Origin: Viscum album
Taxonomy: Eukaryota; Streptophyta; Magnoliopsida; Santalales; Viscaceae
Direction of reading: 5' to 3'
Length of the DNA stretch: 64,000 nt
NCBI GenBank assembly: GCA_963277665.1
Contig: OY728165.1
Location: forward strand, 1,150,192,050-1,150,256,049
In this document: positions 48,824 through 62,341 of the stretch, piece by piece
How the letters are laid out: each line of letters begins with the position of its first letter
Numbering within the stretch: position 1 is the first letter of the stretch
The notes under the pieces: generated by a model
The model's database searches: none
The model's input: only the letters and a program-made list of their open reading frames with translations
What the model was told of the DNA's origin: nothing
Program-made: the position numbers and the translations under genes

Positions 48824-51476
48824 TGACAACCCTACTCTTTATTATACAGTAAAACATGATTTATTACAGAAACATAACTTGATACAATAAAAAAGATCGA
48901 GAGGTATAGTTTATTTGGGGTTTAGGATCATTACATAACAACTTAAAACATGAAATAAAAAAATAATTATTGAAAACATTCTTTACATGACTACTACATT
49001 GCCTTATACTTAGCATTGCATGGGATAACCTGAGGACATGCATAAGAAAAGGGTGATCTATAAAGCCTAATAAGGGAATAAACATGGAATAACATAAAGG
49101 ATAAAATAAATGTTAGAAATTATTAATATCAATGGATAATAAGATATACATGAACATAAAGGCATGATAAATCATGATAATCATAACATGGAAATGTGGA
49201 AACAACACTTAACATGGAATTAGCATGATCCAAGGCTCATTGCACATGGAGAATGAGTAAAACCCAATTGAACATGAAGCATGAGTAAACCCTCATTGAA
49301 CATTAATTATAATTAGTAAAATCTCATTGAACATGACATATCATGATACTATACTTTACCCAATTCATTGGATCGCTATCAGGGTGCACCCTTTCTTAAA
49401 CATTTCATTTCATGCATAAGTGTTCCATATAGATCATACAACATGAAATAAATCAACATAATTTATTCCATAATAATGGGATGTTGAATACATACATGAA
49501 TATTTATAATCAATAAGTAAATGTGTATAAATGTGAATACCCTTGATAGATAAATGGGCATGGTATTCACTACACAATGACATAGGCTTAGAAAATCGTA
49601 GTGCAATTTCGGCATCATAACGACGTCAAATAAGAACTCATAAAATTTTTGATTAGAGAGAAAGGGTGTATAATAATATTTAAATTAAATAGACATTAAT
49701 GGGGTCATATATATACATTTCCCAACTAATATAATATAATTTAGATTCATAATACAAAATAATTACTTGGATGTGAAAATAGAGAGAGAAATCCCTCATG
49801 GAATTTTGACATCTTAATAGGTGTACATTGGACACATTAATGAAAGAAAAAGGGGTATCTCATCGTCCAAACATAAAGAGGGAAGTATGTGGGAGGTGAT
49901 AAATTATACCCCAACATTTTTAAATGAAAACAAAGGGGCATAACAACTTAAAGAAAATTAGACAAAAATCAGAATTGAAGAAATACCTTACTTGGAAGTG
50001 TGATCCCAAAGGCTTGGAAGCGGCTTGAGAGAGGCTTCGTGGGAGATTAGAGTGCCTTGGGAGGATTATAGAGAGATTAGGTCAGAGGTTGGAATAAATC
50101 TGAAGGATTTGAGTGAATAGGATGAGGGAGTTTGGGTGGGTTTATATAGGAAAGGAGAGGGAATTCTTTATTATTTAGGTTTGGGTCACCAAACATAAAC
50201 TAATCAATACCACAAACCATCCCCTAGTTTATTCCCACATATTTTTCCAAAGGTAAGTGGAAAAAAATATTTTATATGTTAAATGTCTGAACTTCTTAAA
50301 ATAATAAGGTGTCTTATGTGGATGTGAGTCACACTCTCAAGGAAATTCATTTAAAAAGTGAAAATGCTTCATAACTCTTGGAGGATCCACTAATGTTCTG
50401 TAAAATAAATAAAACAAACCTAAAATCACATTATTTTTATTTTAAAACATTTATTTACTGAAAATATCATTTATATTATTTTATTACATCACTATTGGGT
50501 CATTATGATGTCACAAAACACATTATATATTTAAACAGTATTTAATTTTTACCCAAAAATTCGACTGTCTTAGAAAATTATGAAAAATTAACCATTGGAT
50601 AATTTCTATGTTATGATTCCAAAAATAATATTCATTTTATCTAAATAATTTTCTAAATATGTGAATTTTTTATTTTAAAATAAAATCCCCTACATTTATC
50701 AAAAAATCATGGATTTTGATAAAAAATAGCTTTCAAACCATAATAAAAATTACAAATGCATTAATTAAAATTATACGACCATTAATATTTAATAAAAATT
50801 AATTTAATAATATTTTATTAAAATATTATTTAATTCAAAAATCCATTAATTCATCAAAATTTATTTCTTAGTTGAATATTAACTAAAAAACTATTTTCTC
50901 TTTTAAAACTATTTACGATGTAACAATAATAAAATGAATGAATGTTCATTATTATATAAAAAAAATTCCCATAATCATAGTGCTCAGGTCCTATTACATG
51001 ACCCCTTATAACAGCCTCATAAGACCGAAGGGTAAGGTGTACGATGGTGACAGACTCTTGGGTGGCTCGGATAACATCGCTCGGGTGGTATTCTCTATTA
51101 ACTTCCACTTCTCTTGTAGTAGGTTCCGCTCAAGCTTAACGTGTTCAAGCTCAGATTGGTCTTGGTCAAAAAAGAAGCCCAATGATTCCACCTCCTTTCT
51201 GATCTCTGATAAATGGGCTTTGTAGAGGGAAAGTCTACTGAATGAGGTCATCGTTTCCTTTTTCTGAGTAAATTTGATTTGTTAAAGACCAATATTTATA
51301 CTAATCAAGCGATCACTGTTCAATAGCTATATTAGCAATGATCCCAATTCGTAATGGTATTTTAAAATCCAAAATCATAAAAGCAATGGTGTTTACATTT
51401 ATATTAAAAATTTACATAATGAAATATTTAATCAAATCAAGAGTAATCTTCATTAATGAAATTTTGGGCCGTTATA
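48824..51476 (-). repeat. 3' LTR of element C
   Basis: Plus strand TGACAACCC...GGGCCGTTATA. Collinear with 56525-59312, for example CTCTTTATTA.ACA.TAAAACATGATTTATTAC at the left end. It lacks the 142-bp segment present in the other LTR at 58321-58462. Confidence 0.85.
50141..50148 (-). promoter_or_regulatory. LTR TATA box of C (3' LTR copy)
   Basis: The complement is TATATAAA, within GGGTTTATATAGGAAAGGAGAGG, which is repeated in the 5' LTR at 57843-57850. Confidence 0.5.
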
Positions 51477-51489
51477 ATCTTCCCCCTTA
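51477..51489 (-). promoter_or_regulatory. Polypurine tract of element C
   Basis: The complement is TTAAGGGGGAAGAT, abutting the TATAACGGCCC LTR start. Confidence 0.8.
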
Positions 51490-51523
51490 AGAAATTATAC
51501 CCTCGAAAATTCCTTTTCCCACA

Positions 51524-54500
51524 CTAAAATAGATGTGGGTAACTCTACTTCATCACTTCCTCTGATTCCAACATCACTTATTCAATCTTGTGGTTTCACC
51601 ACAACACCTTGATGAGGGACATTATATTATTTTGTAAAACTTTTTCTCTGTAATCTATGATCTTCACAGGTTTCTCCTCATAAGAAAGATTATCCTCTAA
51701 TTGTACTACCTATAAAGAGAGTTCATGTGAATGGTCGGGTATGCACTTCCTTAAGAGAGATACATGAAATACATCTTGTACTTTGGCCATAGTAGGTGGA
51801 AGTGCTAGTCGATAGGCCACAACCCCGACATGATCAAGAATCTCGAAGGGGACAATGTACCTAGGACATAACTTCTCCTTCTTTCCAAACCTCATGACCT
51901 TCTTCCATGGAGATATGTGTAGAAATACCATGTCTCCAACTTTAAACTCAAGGTCTTGTCTATGGTTATCTTCATAACTCTTCTGTCGACTCTGGGCTGC
52001 CTTGATATGCTGTTAAATGGTTTTCACCTTATCCTCCATTTCTTCATCCATTTCTGGTCCTAGCATCTTAAGCTCACTAAATTCATCTGAACACACTAGT
52101 GTTCTTCACCTTTTCCCATAAATGGCTTTATATTGTTCCATTTGCATGCTTGAGTGGAAACTGTTATTATAGTAGAATTCTACCAATGGAAGATGTTGGT
52201 CCCATCCTCCTTTGAATTCCATAGAACATCATCTTAAAATATCTTCCAATGTCTAGATAGTTCACTCAAATTGGCCATATTTTTTAGGATGATAGGTCGT
52301 ACATAAGTTCATTTCAGTATCCAAAGCATGTTTAAGACTCTTCCAAAACTTAGAGGTGAATCTTATATCTTGATCGGATACTATAGATAGTGGTACTCCA
52401 TGCAGCCTTAACACTTCCCGGATATATATCTATTCTATTTGATCCAATGAGAAATCCTCCTGAATTACAATTAAGTGAGAAGACTTTGTAAGATTATCCA
52501 CAAAAACCCATATTTCATTTTTTCCTTTGGATTTCATTGGAAGTCTGGTGACTAATTCCATGGTTATGTTCTCCCATTTCCATGCTAGTATGGGTAACAG
52601 TTGCATCATCCCCTTAGACATCTGTCTCTCAGCCTTCACTTGCTGACACACCAGGCACTTTGATGTAAATTCAGTGATCTCCTTATTCATATTATCCCAC
52701 CAATAATGCTCTCATATATCTCAATACATCTTTGTGTTTTCTGGGTGAATAGATAAATTGGAACTATGTGCATCATCCAAAAGTTCCTTCATCATCTCCA
52801 GACTTGATGGAACACATAGTATTTTCCCAAATAGCACAATTCCATCTTCATTAACATTAAACACTAAGTATTTCCCTCTTCTGACAACTTCCACTTTATT
52901 TTGAATTTCCACATCATCCCTTTAAGCATCCTTTAACTTTTCCAAAAGAGATGGTTGAGAAATCATTTGTAAAAGGATTAATTATGTTCTCTTATTTATG
53001 ATTACAATTTCCATGTTCATCAAATATAAGAAGATTTGATACTTCTCAATTCTCATTAGTGATAGAACCACTAGTTCCTTTTTACATAGAGCATCTTCCA
53101 CCTTGTTCGCTTTCCTAGGGTGGTAATGGATTGAGCAGTCATAGTCTTTGTTTAGCTTTAACAATCTTCATTGGTGCATGTTCAACTCATTCTATGTGAA
53201 TATAGACTTGAGGCTTTTGTGGTCCATATATATTTCACACTTCTCCCCAAAGAAATAATGCCACCAAATTTTTAAGGTGGCAATCACTGCAGCAAACTCT
53301 AGATCATGTTTTGGATAATTCTACTCATGAACTTTCAATTGCCTTCAAGCGTAGGAAATGACTTTTTCATTTTTCATAAACCCAAAACCCAATCTCTTCT
53401 TCTAAGAATCACTAAATACCACAAAAAGTTCTCCACTTATGGTTAAAGTGAGCACGGGCATATTAATAAGCCTCCTTTTTAACTCATTAAAGCTTTCTTC
53501 ACATTCATCACTCCAATAAAACTTTACTCACTTTTGAGTTAGCTTGGTAAGAGGGTCGGACAATTGTGAGAAATTTCTCAAAAATCATTGATAATATTCA
53601 ACTAACCCCAAGAAGCTACTCATATCCATTAGCGATATTGTCCTTGGCCATCCGTCTATTGCATTTTTATTGGAGGGATCCATAGATATCCTATTTCTTT
53701 TGATGATATATCCCAATAATGAGACCTCCTTCAACCAAAACTCACACTCATTGTACATTTCATAGAGATTCCCCTTTCTCAAGATCTCTAGAAAATTTCT
53801 TGGAATATCCTCATGATGCTCCTTGATTTTTGAGTATATGAGAATATAATCTATAAATACTACAAAAAATGTTTCTAGGTAATCTCTAAAGACTCTATTC
53901 ATCAAGTCCATGAAGATTTATGGATCATTAGTGAGTCTAAAAGGCATTACCATGAATTCATAGTGCCCGTATCTCGTACAAAAAGCAGTCTTGGGGAAAT
54001 CTTCCTTCTTCACCCTTACATGATAATATCCCTAACACAAATCCACCATAGAGAAGTATTTTCCTCCATGAATTTGATCGAACATTTCATCAATTCATGG
54101 GAGAGGATACTTGTTCTTTATTGTGATTTTTTTATGCTCATGATAATCGATGCAAAGGTGCATTGACCCATCCTTCTTCTTGATGAAAAGGACTAGTGCA
54201 CCCCATGGTGAAGCACTTAGGCGTATAATCCCTTTTTCCAGATTCTCTTTTAGTAGCTTCACCATCTCCTCAATCTCTACAACAACCATTCTATATGGAG
54301 TCTTTGATATTGAGAAATCCCTAGGTATTAGGTCAATTGATAATTCCACATCTCTTCTAGGAGGAAGACCAGAAAAATCTTCATGAAACACTTCAGCGAA
54401 TTCCCTCACAATAGGCATGTCTTCAAGGATGGTTGAATCTTTAGACTCAATCATCTGAGCCAGATACGCATTCTCATAGGGTAGTAATATCCACGCTTGA

Positions 54501-54880
54501 GATGATAGAGCTAAAGAAGATTAATCTTCCTCCCTGTACTTGTACAGAATCGGGGGTCAATTCTCCACATGGAGAGTGATTTCCCTCTCATGAAAATGTA
54601 TGTTGGCTATATATTGGGAAATCCAATCCATGGAAATAATTGCATGAAATTCCACCTGAGGGAGTATGATGAGGTTCTCTAGGAAGTTCTGTCCACTGAT
54701 TATTATAGGGAGGAGTTATATTCATGGGATGCAATGATTTCCCCATTTTCTGTACTCACCGACTTCTTTACTTCCATGATTTGTGGTGGTGTTGGGATTG
54801 CTCTACTAAACATTCAGGATATAAAAGAATGCATAGATCCTGAATCAAAAATTATGTTCACTATTCTTGAATGAATAACT
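51524..54880 (-). pseudogene. pol of element C: protease, RT, RNase H, integrase, chromodomain
   Basis: Protease FDSGSMHSFIS (about 54830) keeps the D-S-G core. The RT starts near 54454 ([49 protein letters not shown]). The active-site strand reads FIDYIL, not FIDDIL: the second aspartate is tyrosine (codon 53846-53848). SSFLGLVEYYQ follows. RNase H: IYMDHKSLK, LKLNKDYDCSIHYHPRKANKVEDAL. Integrase: CLVCQQVKAE zinc pair (52660), ITMELVTRLP, where E replaces the first catalytic D, IVSDQDIRF, HSSMQMEQYKAIYG, LEFKVGDMVFL, CPRYIVPFEILDHVG, VAYRLALPP, VQDVFHVSLLRKCIP. A chromodomain with stops ends at 51524. The stops and active-site changes make it inactive. Confidence 0.9.
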
Positions 54881-54949
54881 AGTGTATATGTCACCACTTC
54901 ATTGTCGGGGTTCAATTCGGAAGTAGTGATGGAAAAAGATCACCCTTGC

Positions 54950-56016
54950 TACCCGGGAGGTTGTTGGTTGCCTCCAAAAACCCTTGGCTTAGGGAACTTA
55001 TTTGCAAGATTCCATGGTTCTTTGCTGTTGAAGTAATGAACAATTTGTTGAGAGTAGAATAGAGTGTTCCTCTACACTGTCATAGCTACGGGTTTTTCTT
55101 GTCAGAAGATAATGGCCAGGTTCCCTTCTCTTCCACACCTAGAGCATTTCCTGGTCCTATTCAGGCAATTTCTGAGGTGCTTTTTTCTACACCTTTGGCA
55201 AGTGGGGTGTTGGATCTTCTTAGCACCATTGGAATTATCCATCGAACTGCCATCATTGAAGTCCACATTATGCTTCTTATCCCCATGATACCCCCGAGAT
55301 TATCTGATCTCCATTTTGACCTTGAGGGCACGTCAGACAATTTCTTTATTGTTTTTGAAGTCACGGATCTCCAGTTATTTTCACAGACTAGGTTTCATCC
55401 CACCAAAGAATTGGTCAACCTTGTATTCGAGGGTAATGACAAAGCAATAGGTGTATTATGCAAGCCTTGAGAAGTTTTCCTCAAATGCTTCAACAGATAC
55501 ATCGTCTTTTTTCTTGAGGGCAAGGAGTTACCTTTCTATCTTAAGCCGGAGGGTTTGAAAAAAATATTTATCAAAAAATTTTTTCCAGAAATCATTCTAT
55601 TCCAATGCATCAATCTCCTCCTTAGGATTATTATTTTTGATCTACGTCCACCATTGATCAGCTTCACCCTCCATATGAAAAGCAGCAATGAGAACCTTCT
55701 CTTGTTCAGAACATTGAATTATGGAGAAGATCTTTTCAATGGAGTGGATCCATTATTTGGGGATTGAGGAATCATATGATCCATTAAAATTAGGAGGCCA
55801 TTGTCTCATGAATCTCTAGATAGTGATTAGTTCTCTCTTAAGGGGGGTTGAACGTTCATCTTCACTCATGTTTCTATTCAAATATTGAGTTAACTAAGAG
55901 AGAATCATGAAAAAGTTCATGATTCCCGCTCCCATAAGATTGGGAATCTCATTAGCACAGTCATCACATTGATCTTCACAATGTTTTTTAGCCTGAGTCC
56001 TCCTATTATCGGCCAT
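54950..56016 (-). pseudogene. gag of element C
   Basis: ATG at 56014-56016 (MADNRRTQAKKHCEDQC), about 500 bases downstream of the primer-binding site. Then RQWPPNFNGSYDSSIPK, WIHSIEKIFSIIQCSEQEKV and AAFHMEGEADQWW (55850-55670), the standard Ty3 Gag capsid motifs, and FDKYFFQTLR near 55560. The nucleocapsid part has C-x2-C-x3-H-x3-C (TCQRCRKKHLRNC, about 55160-55200) and a second knuckle whose histidine is asparagine (CSRCGREGN, about 55115-55145). Frameshifts and stops split it. It shows what the gag-only element at 4436-4969 has lost: the whole capsid part. Confidence 0.85.
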
Positions 56017-56512
56017 TGGCTGGAATAAAAGGAATGTTTAGGGTAAAACATAATGGGTAATCCAAGGAAACAATTTATGACTTCTAAACAACTTTTATTT
56101 TCCTTAACATATGAATCCATAGGCTTCAATCTATGCTATTCATGATTTACTTTCTGACATATAATCTTAGGGGTATTTTTTTAATTCCCCTAATAAGGGT
56201 TCATACTAAGATTGTGAATTTACCAAATCATATCCCTTCGGAGTGTCGTAACAAAGAGTGCATCAAGGCCCTTTATTGTATACCAGGATACCCCAGGTCA
56301 AGCCCAAATCTCTTTGATAGGGTTTTCACCCCTAGGTACATTTGTGCTGGAGCCACCTCTACCTGATCGTATCCAGACAGGGATGTATTTTCTTAATAAA
56401 CCACATCATAAATACCCACAAAAACTTAGGGATGTTTTTATTATACTTAGTTTGGTCTCTATGTCTTTACAAGTATTTTTTAATCCTAATCCCAAAAATA
56501 ACTAAACCTATC

Positions 56513-56524
56513 CTCTGATACCAA
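56513..56524 (-). promoter_or_regulatory. Primer-binding site of element C
   Basis: The complement is exactly TTGGTATCAGAG, touching the LTR start TGATGGAAACTC at 56525. Confidence 0.85.
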
Positions 56525-57842
56525 TGATGGAAACTCTGCTCTTTATTACACAATAAAACATGATTTATTACATAAACATCACTTGATACAACATAGAAGA
56601 TCGAGAGTTCTAATTTTTTTTGGGCTTAGGATCATTACATAAAAACTTAAAACATGAAATACAATATCATTATTGAAAACTTCTTTTACATGATCACTAC
56701 ATTCCCTGGTACATAGCATTGCATGGGATAACCTGAGAGCATCCAAAAGAAAAGGGTGAGCAATAATGCCCAATAAGGGAATAAACATGGAATAACATGA
56801 GGGGTAAAATACATGTTAGAGAATAGGCATATAAATGGAGCACAAGAGAAACATGAACATAAAGTCATGATAAAGCATGATAATCATAACATGAGAATGT
56901 GGAAACAACACTTAACATGGAATTAGCATGATCCAAGGCTCATTGCACATGAAGAATGAGTAAACCCTCATTGAATATGAAGCATGAGTAAACCCTCATT
57001 TCTGTTGAGTTATCAGGAGTAAACACACATTGAACATGATGTATCAGGATACTATACTTTACCCAATTCATTGGAGCGCTATTAGGGAGAACCCTTTCTT
57101 AAACATTTCATTTCATTCTTAAGTGTGCCACATGGATCATACAACATGAAATCAATCATAATAATTTATTCCAAGATAAATGGATGTGGAATAAATAATT
57201 GAAGCTCTATAATCAATAAGTAAAAGTGTATAAAGTTGAATACCCTTGATCGATAAATGGGCATGGTATTCATTACACAATGATATTGGATTGGAAAATC
57301 ATAGCGCAATTTTGGTAGCATAACGACGTGAAATAAGAACTCATAAAAAATGGTTGATGAGAGAGAAAGGGGTGTCTCGTCATATTTACATGAAGTACAC
57401 AGTAAGGGATTCATATAGATACATTTCCTAAAAACATAATGGAATTTTTAGGCAAAATACAAAAGAATTACTTGGATGTAAAAGAGGAGAGAGAAATCTC
57501 TCACTGAATTTCAGCATGGTAACAGATGTACATGTGACATATTAATGAGAGAGAAATGGGTCTCCCCTAATCCAAACATAAAGAGGGAAGTATGGTGGAG
57601 GTGAAAAATCATGCCCTAAAATTTTTAATTGAAAAAAGGGCCTAAAGACAAAATGAAAATTTGAAAAAAATAATAATTGAAGAAATCCCTTACATGGAAG
57701 TGTGATCCCAAAGGCTCGGGAGAGGCTTGATAGAGGCTTCTTGGGAGCTTGGGGAGCCTGGGGAGGATTCTAGAGAGACGAGGGAAGAGGTTTGACGATT
57801 TACAAAGGCTTTTAGTGAAGATTAAGTAGGATCTTGGGTGGG

Positions 57843-57850
57843 TTTATATA
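57843..57850 (-). promoter_or_regulatory. LTR TATA box of C (5' LTR)
   Basis: The complement is TATATAAA, identical with its surroundings in the 3' LTR, in spite of divergence elsewhere. Confidence 0.5.
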
Positions 57851-58320
57851 GGAAAGGAGAGGTATTCTTTATTATTTAGGTTTGGGTCATCTCACATTAA
57901 ACTAAACAATATCACAAACCAGCCCATGGTTTTCCCCATGGTTTTTTCAAAATGTGAGTGGAAAAAATATTTTATATGTCCAATGGCTGAATGTCTTAAA
58001 ATAATTGGGTGTATTATGTGGAGGTGAGTCACACTCTCAAGAAAATTCATTTAAAAAGTGAAATTGTTTTATAACTCTTGGAGGGTCCACTAAAGTTTTG
58101 TAACATAAATCAAAGAAACATAAAATCACATTATTTTAATTTAAAAACATAGATTGGCTGAAAATATCATTTATAGTATTTTATTACATCGTTATTAGGT
58201 CATTATGATGTCATAAAACACATTATATATTAAAACGGTATTTAATTTTTACCCAAAAAATTAAACTATCTCAGAAAATTATGAAAAAATCACCATTGAA
58301 TAAATTCAATGTTCTGATTA

Positions 58321-58462
58321 TATAACCTATTACGTAATGGACTTCCCTAAACTTGTTTAGAAGGGGACTAGGTGAGCGAGCTCTTCCTGCACTTGCAGAA
58401 GACCTTATTGGGACCGAACCAACCAACTGAATGAGATAGACTATAAGGCTCAGATCCCATCG
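58321..58462. repeat. 142-bp palindrome-rich insertion in the 5' LTR of C
   Basis: Absent from the 3' LTR, where GATTCCAAAAATAATATTC directly precedes TTTATCTAAATAA. The segment is richer in G+C than its flanks and holds three short inverted repeats: ATTACGTAAT (58329-58338), CTAAAC-TT-GTTTAG (58347-58360) and CTGCA-CT-TGCAG (58387-58398). No open frame, terminal repeat or poly(A) tail is clear, and I do not recognise its source. Confidence 0.75.
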
Positions 58463-59312
58463 TTATTAATTTTATCTAAATAATTTTCTAAATATGTGAA
58501 TTTTTACTTTTAATATAAAAAACCGACATTTATAAAAAAATCATGAATTTTAATAAAAATATCTTTCAAACCTTGGTAAAAATTACAATTTCATTCATAA
58601 GAATTATATGACCATTTATATTTAATAGAAATTAATTTAATAATATTTTATTAAAATATTATTAAATTTAAATATCTATTAATTCTTAAAAATAGATTTT
58701 TTATTAGAATATTAACTAAAAGTACTATTTTCACTTTAAAAACTATTTACAAAGTAACAATAGTAAAATTAATGTATATTTATTATTATATACAAAAATA
58801 ATGCACATAATCATAGTGTTAAGGTCTTGTTACATAACCCCTTATAACACCTACATAAGACCAAAGGGTAAGGTGTGCGATGGTGATAGACTATTGGGGT
58901 GGCTCGGATAACATCACTCAGGTGGTAATCTCTCTTAACTTCCACTTCTCCCGTAGTCAGTCCGCTCAAGATTAACGTTTTTAAGCTCCACTTGGGCTTG
59001 GTTAAGAGCGAAGCCCAATGACGCCACTTCCTTTTCGAGCTCTGACAAAAGGGATTCATATGGGGAAAGTCTACTGGATGAGGCCATCGCTTCATTTGAC
59101 TGAGTAAATTTGATTTGTCAATGCCCTATATTTATACTAATCATGTGATCAGTCGTCAATGACTATATTAGTAATGGTCAGAATTCTTAAAGGTATTTTA
59201 AAACCCCAAAACATAAAACCAACAAAGTTTACATTTATATAAACAATTTACATAATTAGAAATTTAATCATATGAAGAGTAATTTTCATTAATGAATCTT
59301 TGGGTCATTATA

Positions 59313-62300
59313 TACACCAATTTTTACATTCTTTCTTTCAATAAAAAATAATAGAAACATTGTTCATGTGTATGTACGACCTAACATCTTAATGAACGCT
59401 GTAATTTATTTGTTAGCACTAAATTTTTGGATTAATATAAATACAAATATATTGTATATTTATGATATTAATATTGTTTTTGACATTCTAGAAGTGGTGA
59501 AATCAAGGTCAATGTATGGGGACCTAAAATAACTAGTCAAAACATATACAAAAATAAATCATTTGTTACCCGAATCATGAATTTAACATGAAATTGATAA
59601 TAAATGGTTAATATTGGTTTCATAAGAAAATTATATATTGTATGATATATTTGAATATGGTTCTATGAAATATTTATAATAACCTTATATTTATTAGAAT
59701 TATATTTTAATGTGTACGATGGAAATCAAGAATAATGGTAAGGGATTTCCAACTCACTTTTTACTTCCATGAGACACATGTCATATTAAACACCTATTTC
59801 ATTTATATGGAGTATAAAATATCCATTAATTTATTTATGATAATTTTAACTAAAATAATTCTTTTTTTAATTTTAATTTGATGATCTAGATTTCATGGGG
59901 TTTACAGCTTAAAAGTTTCCAAACAAGTAAGAGTTTTTCTATCTTAATTTTCTTATTTTTGAAGTTTGTTATATTTTTCACCAATATTTATTCATGTGGT
60001 GTATATACAGACCCCCTGACATGTAATATCATGAATTTATTTATTCTAATTATATTTTATATTCCACTTTATTATATTCCTCCATGGTGATTATGAATCA
60101 ATGTTAAAAAACTGTTAAACATTTTTTGTTACAATCTCATAATATTTTGAGATTGTTTTTGACTAAGTATTAAATTATGAAATATAATTATTAAACTCTA
60201 AAGAATTAACCTGATTTTTTACCCCATATAGTTATTCCTGATTTCTTATTATAATTGTACAATTTATCAACTATTTTATACGAATGATAATTATTAATTT
60301 TTTTTTAATTAAAGATTACATTATTTCTATCTTGAGTCATAATTTTTTTTCCAATAATATCATTTCTAAAAATGTTTTCATATTAAATTTTAAATGATCA
60401 ATTAAGATTATTTCAAAAATAAAATTAAAAATTAGGTTTAGAAATTTTTTTATAGTGTTTTCAAAACATATTTTACAATTTTTGAAGGTTATTTTCAAAG
60501 AAAGATGATTTAAAAATGATAAATTTAAAAAAATCAAAAAGGAAAGGATATTTTCCTCATGAAATGTTAAAAATGATTTTTAGATCCACCTTTAAATGTT
60601 TCTAATGTGTTTTTTGAAGAAAATTATTTTCAAAATGTATTATTTTTTAAAAAAAATCCCCAAAATGAAAAGGGTATTTCTCCCAAGAATGTTTTAATTA
60701 TAATTTAATGGTATTACCATTCATAAAAATCAATAAACCTAGTTTTATATTTATCCTATACTATGTATATTCAGTGTTGATAGCTTCCTCATTCATTATC
60801 TATATTAAATAATATTGTTTCAAATATATTGTTAAAGAAAAATTTTATTTTCAACAAGCTACCCATGTTTAAAAGGTATTGACATGAAATAAAATTCTTT
60901 TCCATTGGTTATTCAATTTCTAAAGGGAATGGTAATTTTTTATGATTTTTATGATGAAATGAATTACCTCTATAAATTATTCATTTTTTGGTTCCTGTAC
61001 AATATTTAAACTATGTGGTGGCCTAGATAGTGTTAGATAAGAAAATTATAAATTATATGATGGGGTAGCCTAGATAGTGTCGGGTAATCCCTTTATAGAT
61101 TGCATGATGTGTTAACTTAGATAGTGAAATAATTAATTAGGTATTTTTTATATATCTTGATATCAACATAGATGTAATGGGGAGAGAACCCCATACCATA
61201 CGAAATGGATAGAATGAGGAGTGAACCGTGTATAATAAGACATGAATGGAATGTCGAGTGAACTAGATAAAAAAGTCATAAATGGAATGATTAGTGAACG
61301 TATAACAGAATGAACTTTCTACACAATTTTTATCAACAGTTTGAATATTGATTACTATGATGATATGCTTCAACAAGATTAAATGTTCAAAATTCTATTC
61401 ATGAACCTTATTAAACATTCTCAATGCTATGTGTGGACCCATATTTAATTTCCATAATTTTATTCATCGATCTGGTTGCATCTCCATATGTTTATATGAG
61501 GGCCTTATTTCATTTACTTAATATAATGAGTGAACCATTTTCAATATATAAGTGTTAACAATGTTATAACCAAATGTTTGTTCCAAAAATACAGTCATTT
61601 AGCTAATTTTTTTTATCTCATGAATCTTGTTATATAATTTCCATATGTTTCATGTATTATAAACTACCAATATTTATTCCATGAATCATTTTTATTATAT
61701 ATGAATGAGTGGATATGAACATCATAAGATATTATCATTACCCTATACCCTCATGATTATTATATTTATTCATATGATCAAAGATTTATATCTCATATTT
61801 TAACATATACTAATCATTTAAGCTCACCCTTTCTTAAGTTTCCTTCCCCATTTTATGAAGCAAGGATTTGGTAGGGTATGCCAAATGGGAGTTATATGTG
61901 ATAAGATATTGGTAGAATATGTTGATGATATTTCACCATATTGTATAATTATCTTCCATGTTTTCAAATAATCCAAAACATTATAGTCCTCAGGCCTGTG
62001 TTTGTGAAATTTAATTAATATTCTATAAAAAATATCTAATATTCAATTCTAAGAAGCCTGGGTAACTGTTTCTTGTATTAAATAGATTGATAAATTAAGT
62101 TTCGTAAAAAAATGAGAAAACATTATTTAGATACCAAGGGACAATTCTGAGGATATTCATAGGGTTTTCTATAAGGGTATGTCTATGGATGATTTAAAGT
62201 AGAAGAAAGTTTCATGGAATTTTTTAAAGGATATAGAAATTATTTTCCTAGAGTAACAATCCTGTCTAGATACTATATGTGGTTGTGTATCTACAATAGA

Positions 62301-62329
62301 TGTAACTAGGGATAACAACCATGATAACA
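59313..62329 (+). repeat. 5' LTR of element B, right part
   Basis: Hairpin H1 at 59343-59395 (GTTCAT...ATGAAC arms, loop GTGTATGTACGACCTAACATC) is in the same sense as those at 48479 and 48676. AAGCTCACCCTTTCTTAAG (61819 on) matches the complement of the GGGTGAGCTCAAATGCTCAGTAAGG region at 5449. The LTR ends ...GATAACA before a decayed primer-binding site. Confidence 0.65.
59343..59395 (+). other. LTR hairpin H1 of B
   Basis: GTTCAT (59353 on) pairs with ATGAAC, and the flanking AACATT and GCTGT mirror the outer stem of H1 in the gag-only LTR. Element C ends about 40 bases to the left. Confidence 0.65.
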
Positions 62330-62341
62330 TTGTATTGAGAT
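62330..62341 (+). promoter_or_regulatory. Decayed primer-binding site of element B
   Basis: TTGTATTGAGAT against TTGGTATCAGAG. About 30 bases on, GGTTCATAACTATGGTAC resembles AGTTCTAGAACTATGGTAAC in the leader of the gag-only element (complement of 5060-5080). Confidence 0.45.

Larger units (their letters stand above)
48824..59312 (-). mobile_element. Ty3/gypsy element C, nested in LTR B
   Basis: LTRs 48824-51476 (2653 bp) and 56525-59312 (2788 bp), polypurine tract 51477-51489, pol 51524-54880, gag about 54950-56016 and primer-binding site 56513-56524. The domain order and the pre-polypurine motif (TTTCGAGGGTATAATTTC) are those of Tekay/Del-type chromoviruses. It inserted antisense in the leader part of LTR B, about 40 bases from hairpin H1. 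No clear 5-bp duplication (AACTA left, TACAC right). It is the best preserved full element here, yet it carries stops in gag and pol and an altered RT active site. Confidence 0.85.
56525..59312 (-). repeat. 5' LTR of element C
   Basis: Collinear with 48824-51476, plus a 142-bp insertion at 58321-58462. It contains the palindrome-like CCAATTCATTGG (57063-57074) and a TATA box (57843-57850). The plus-strand end is GGGTCATTATA. Confidence 0.85.
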
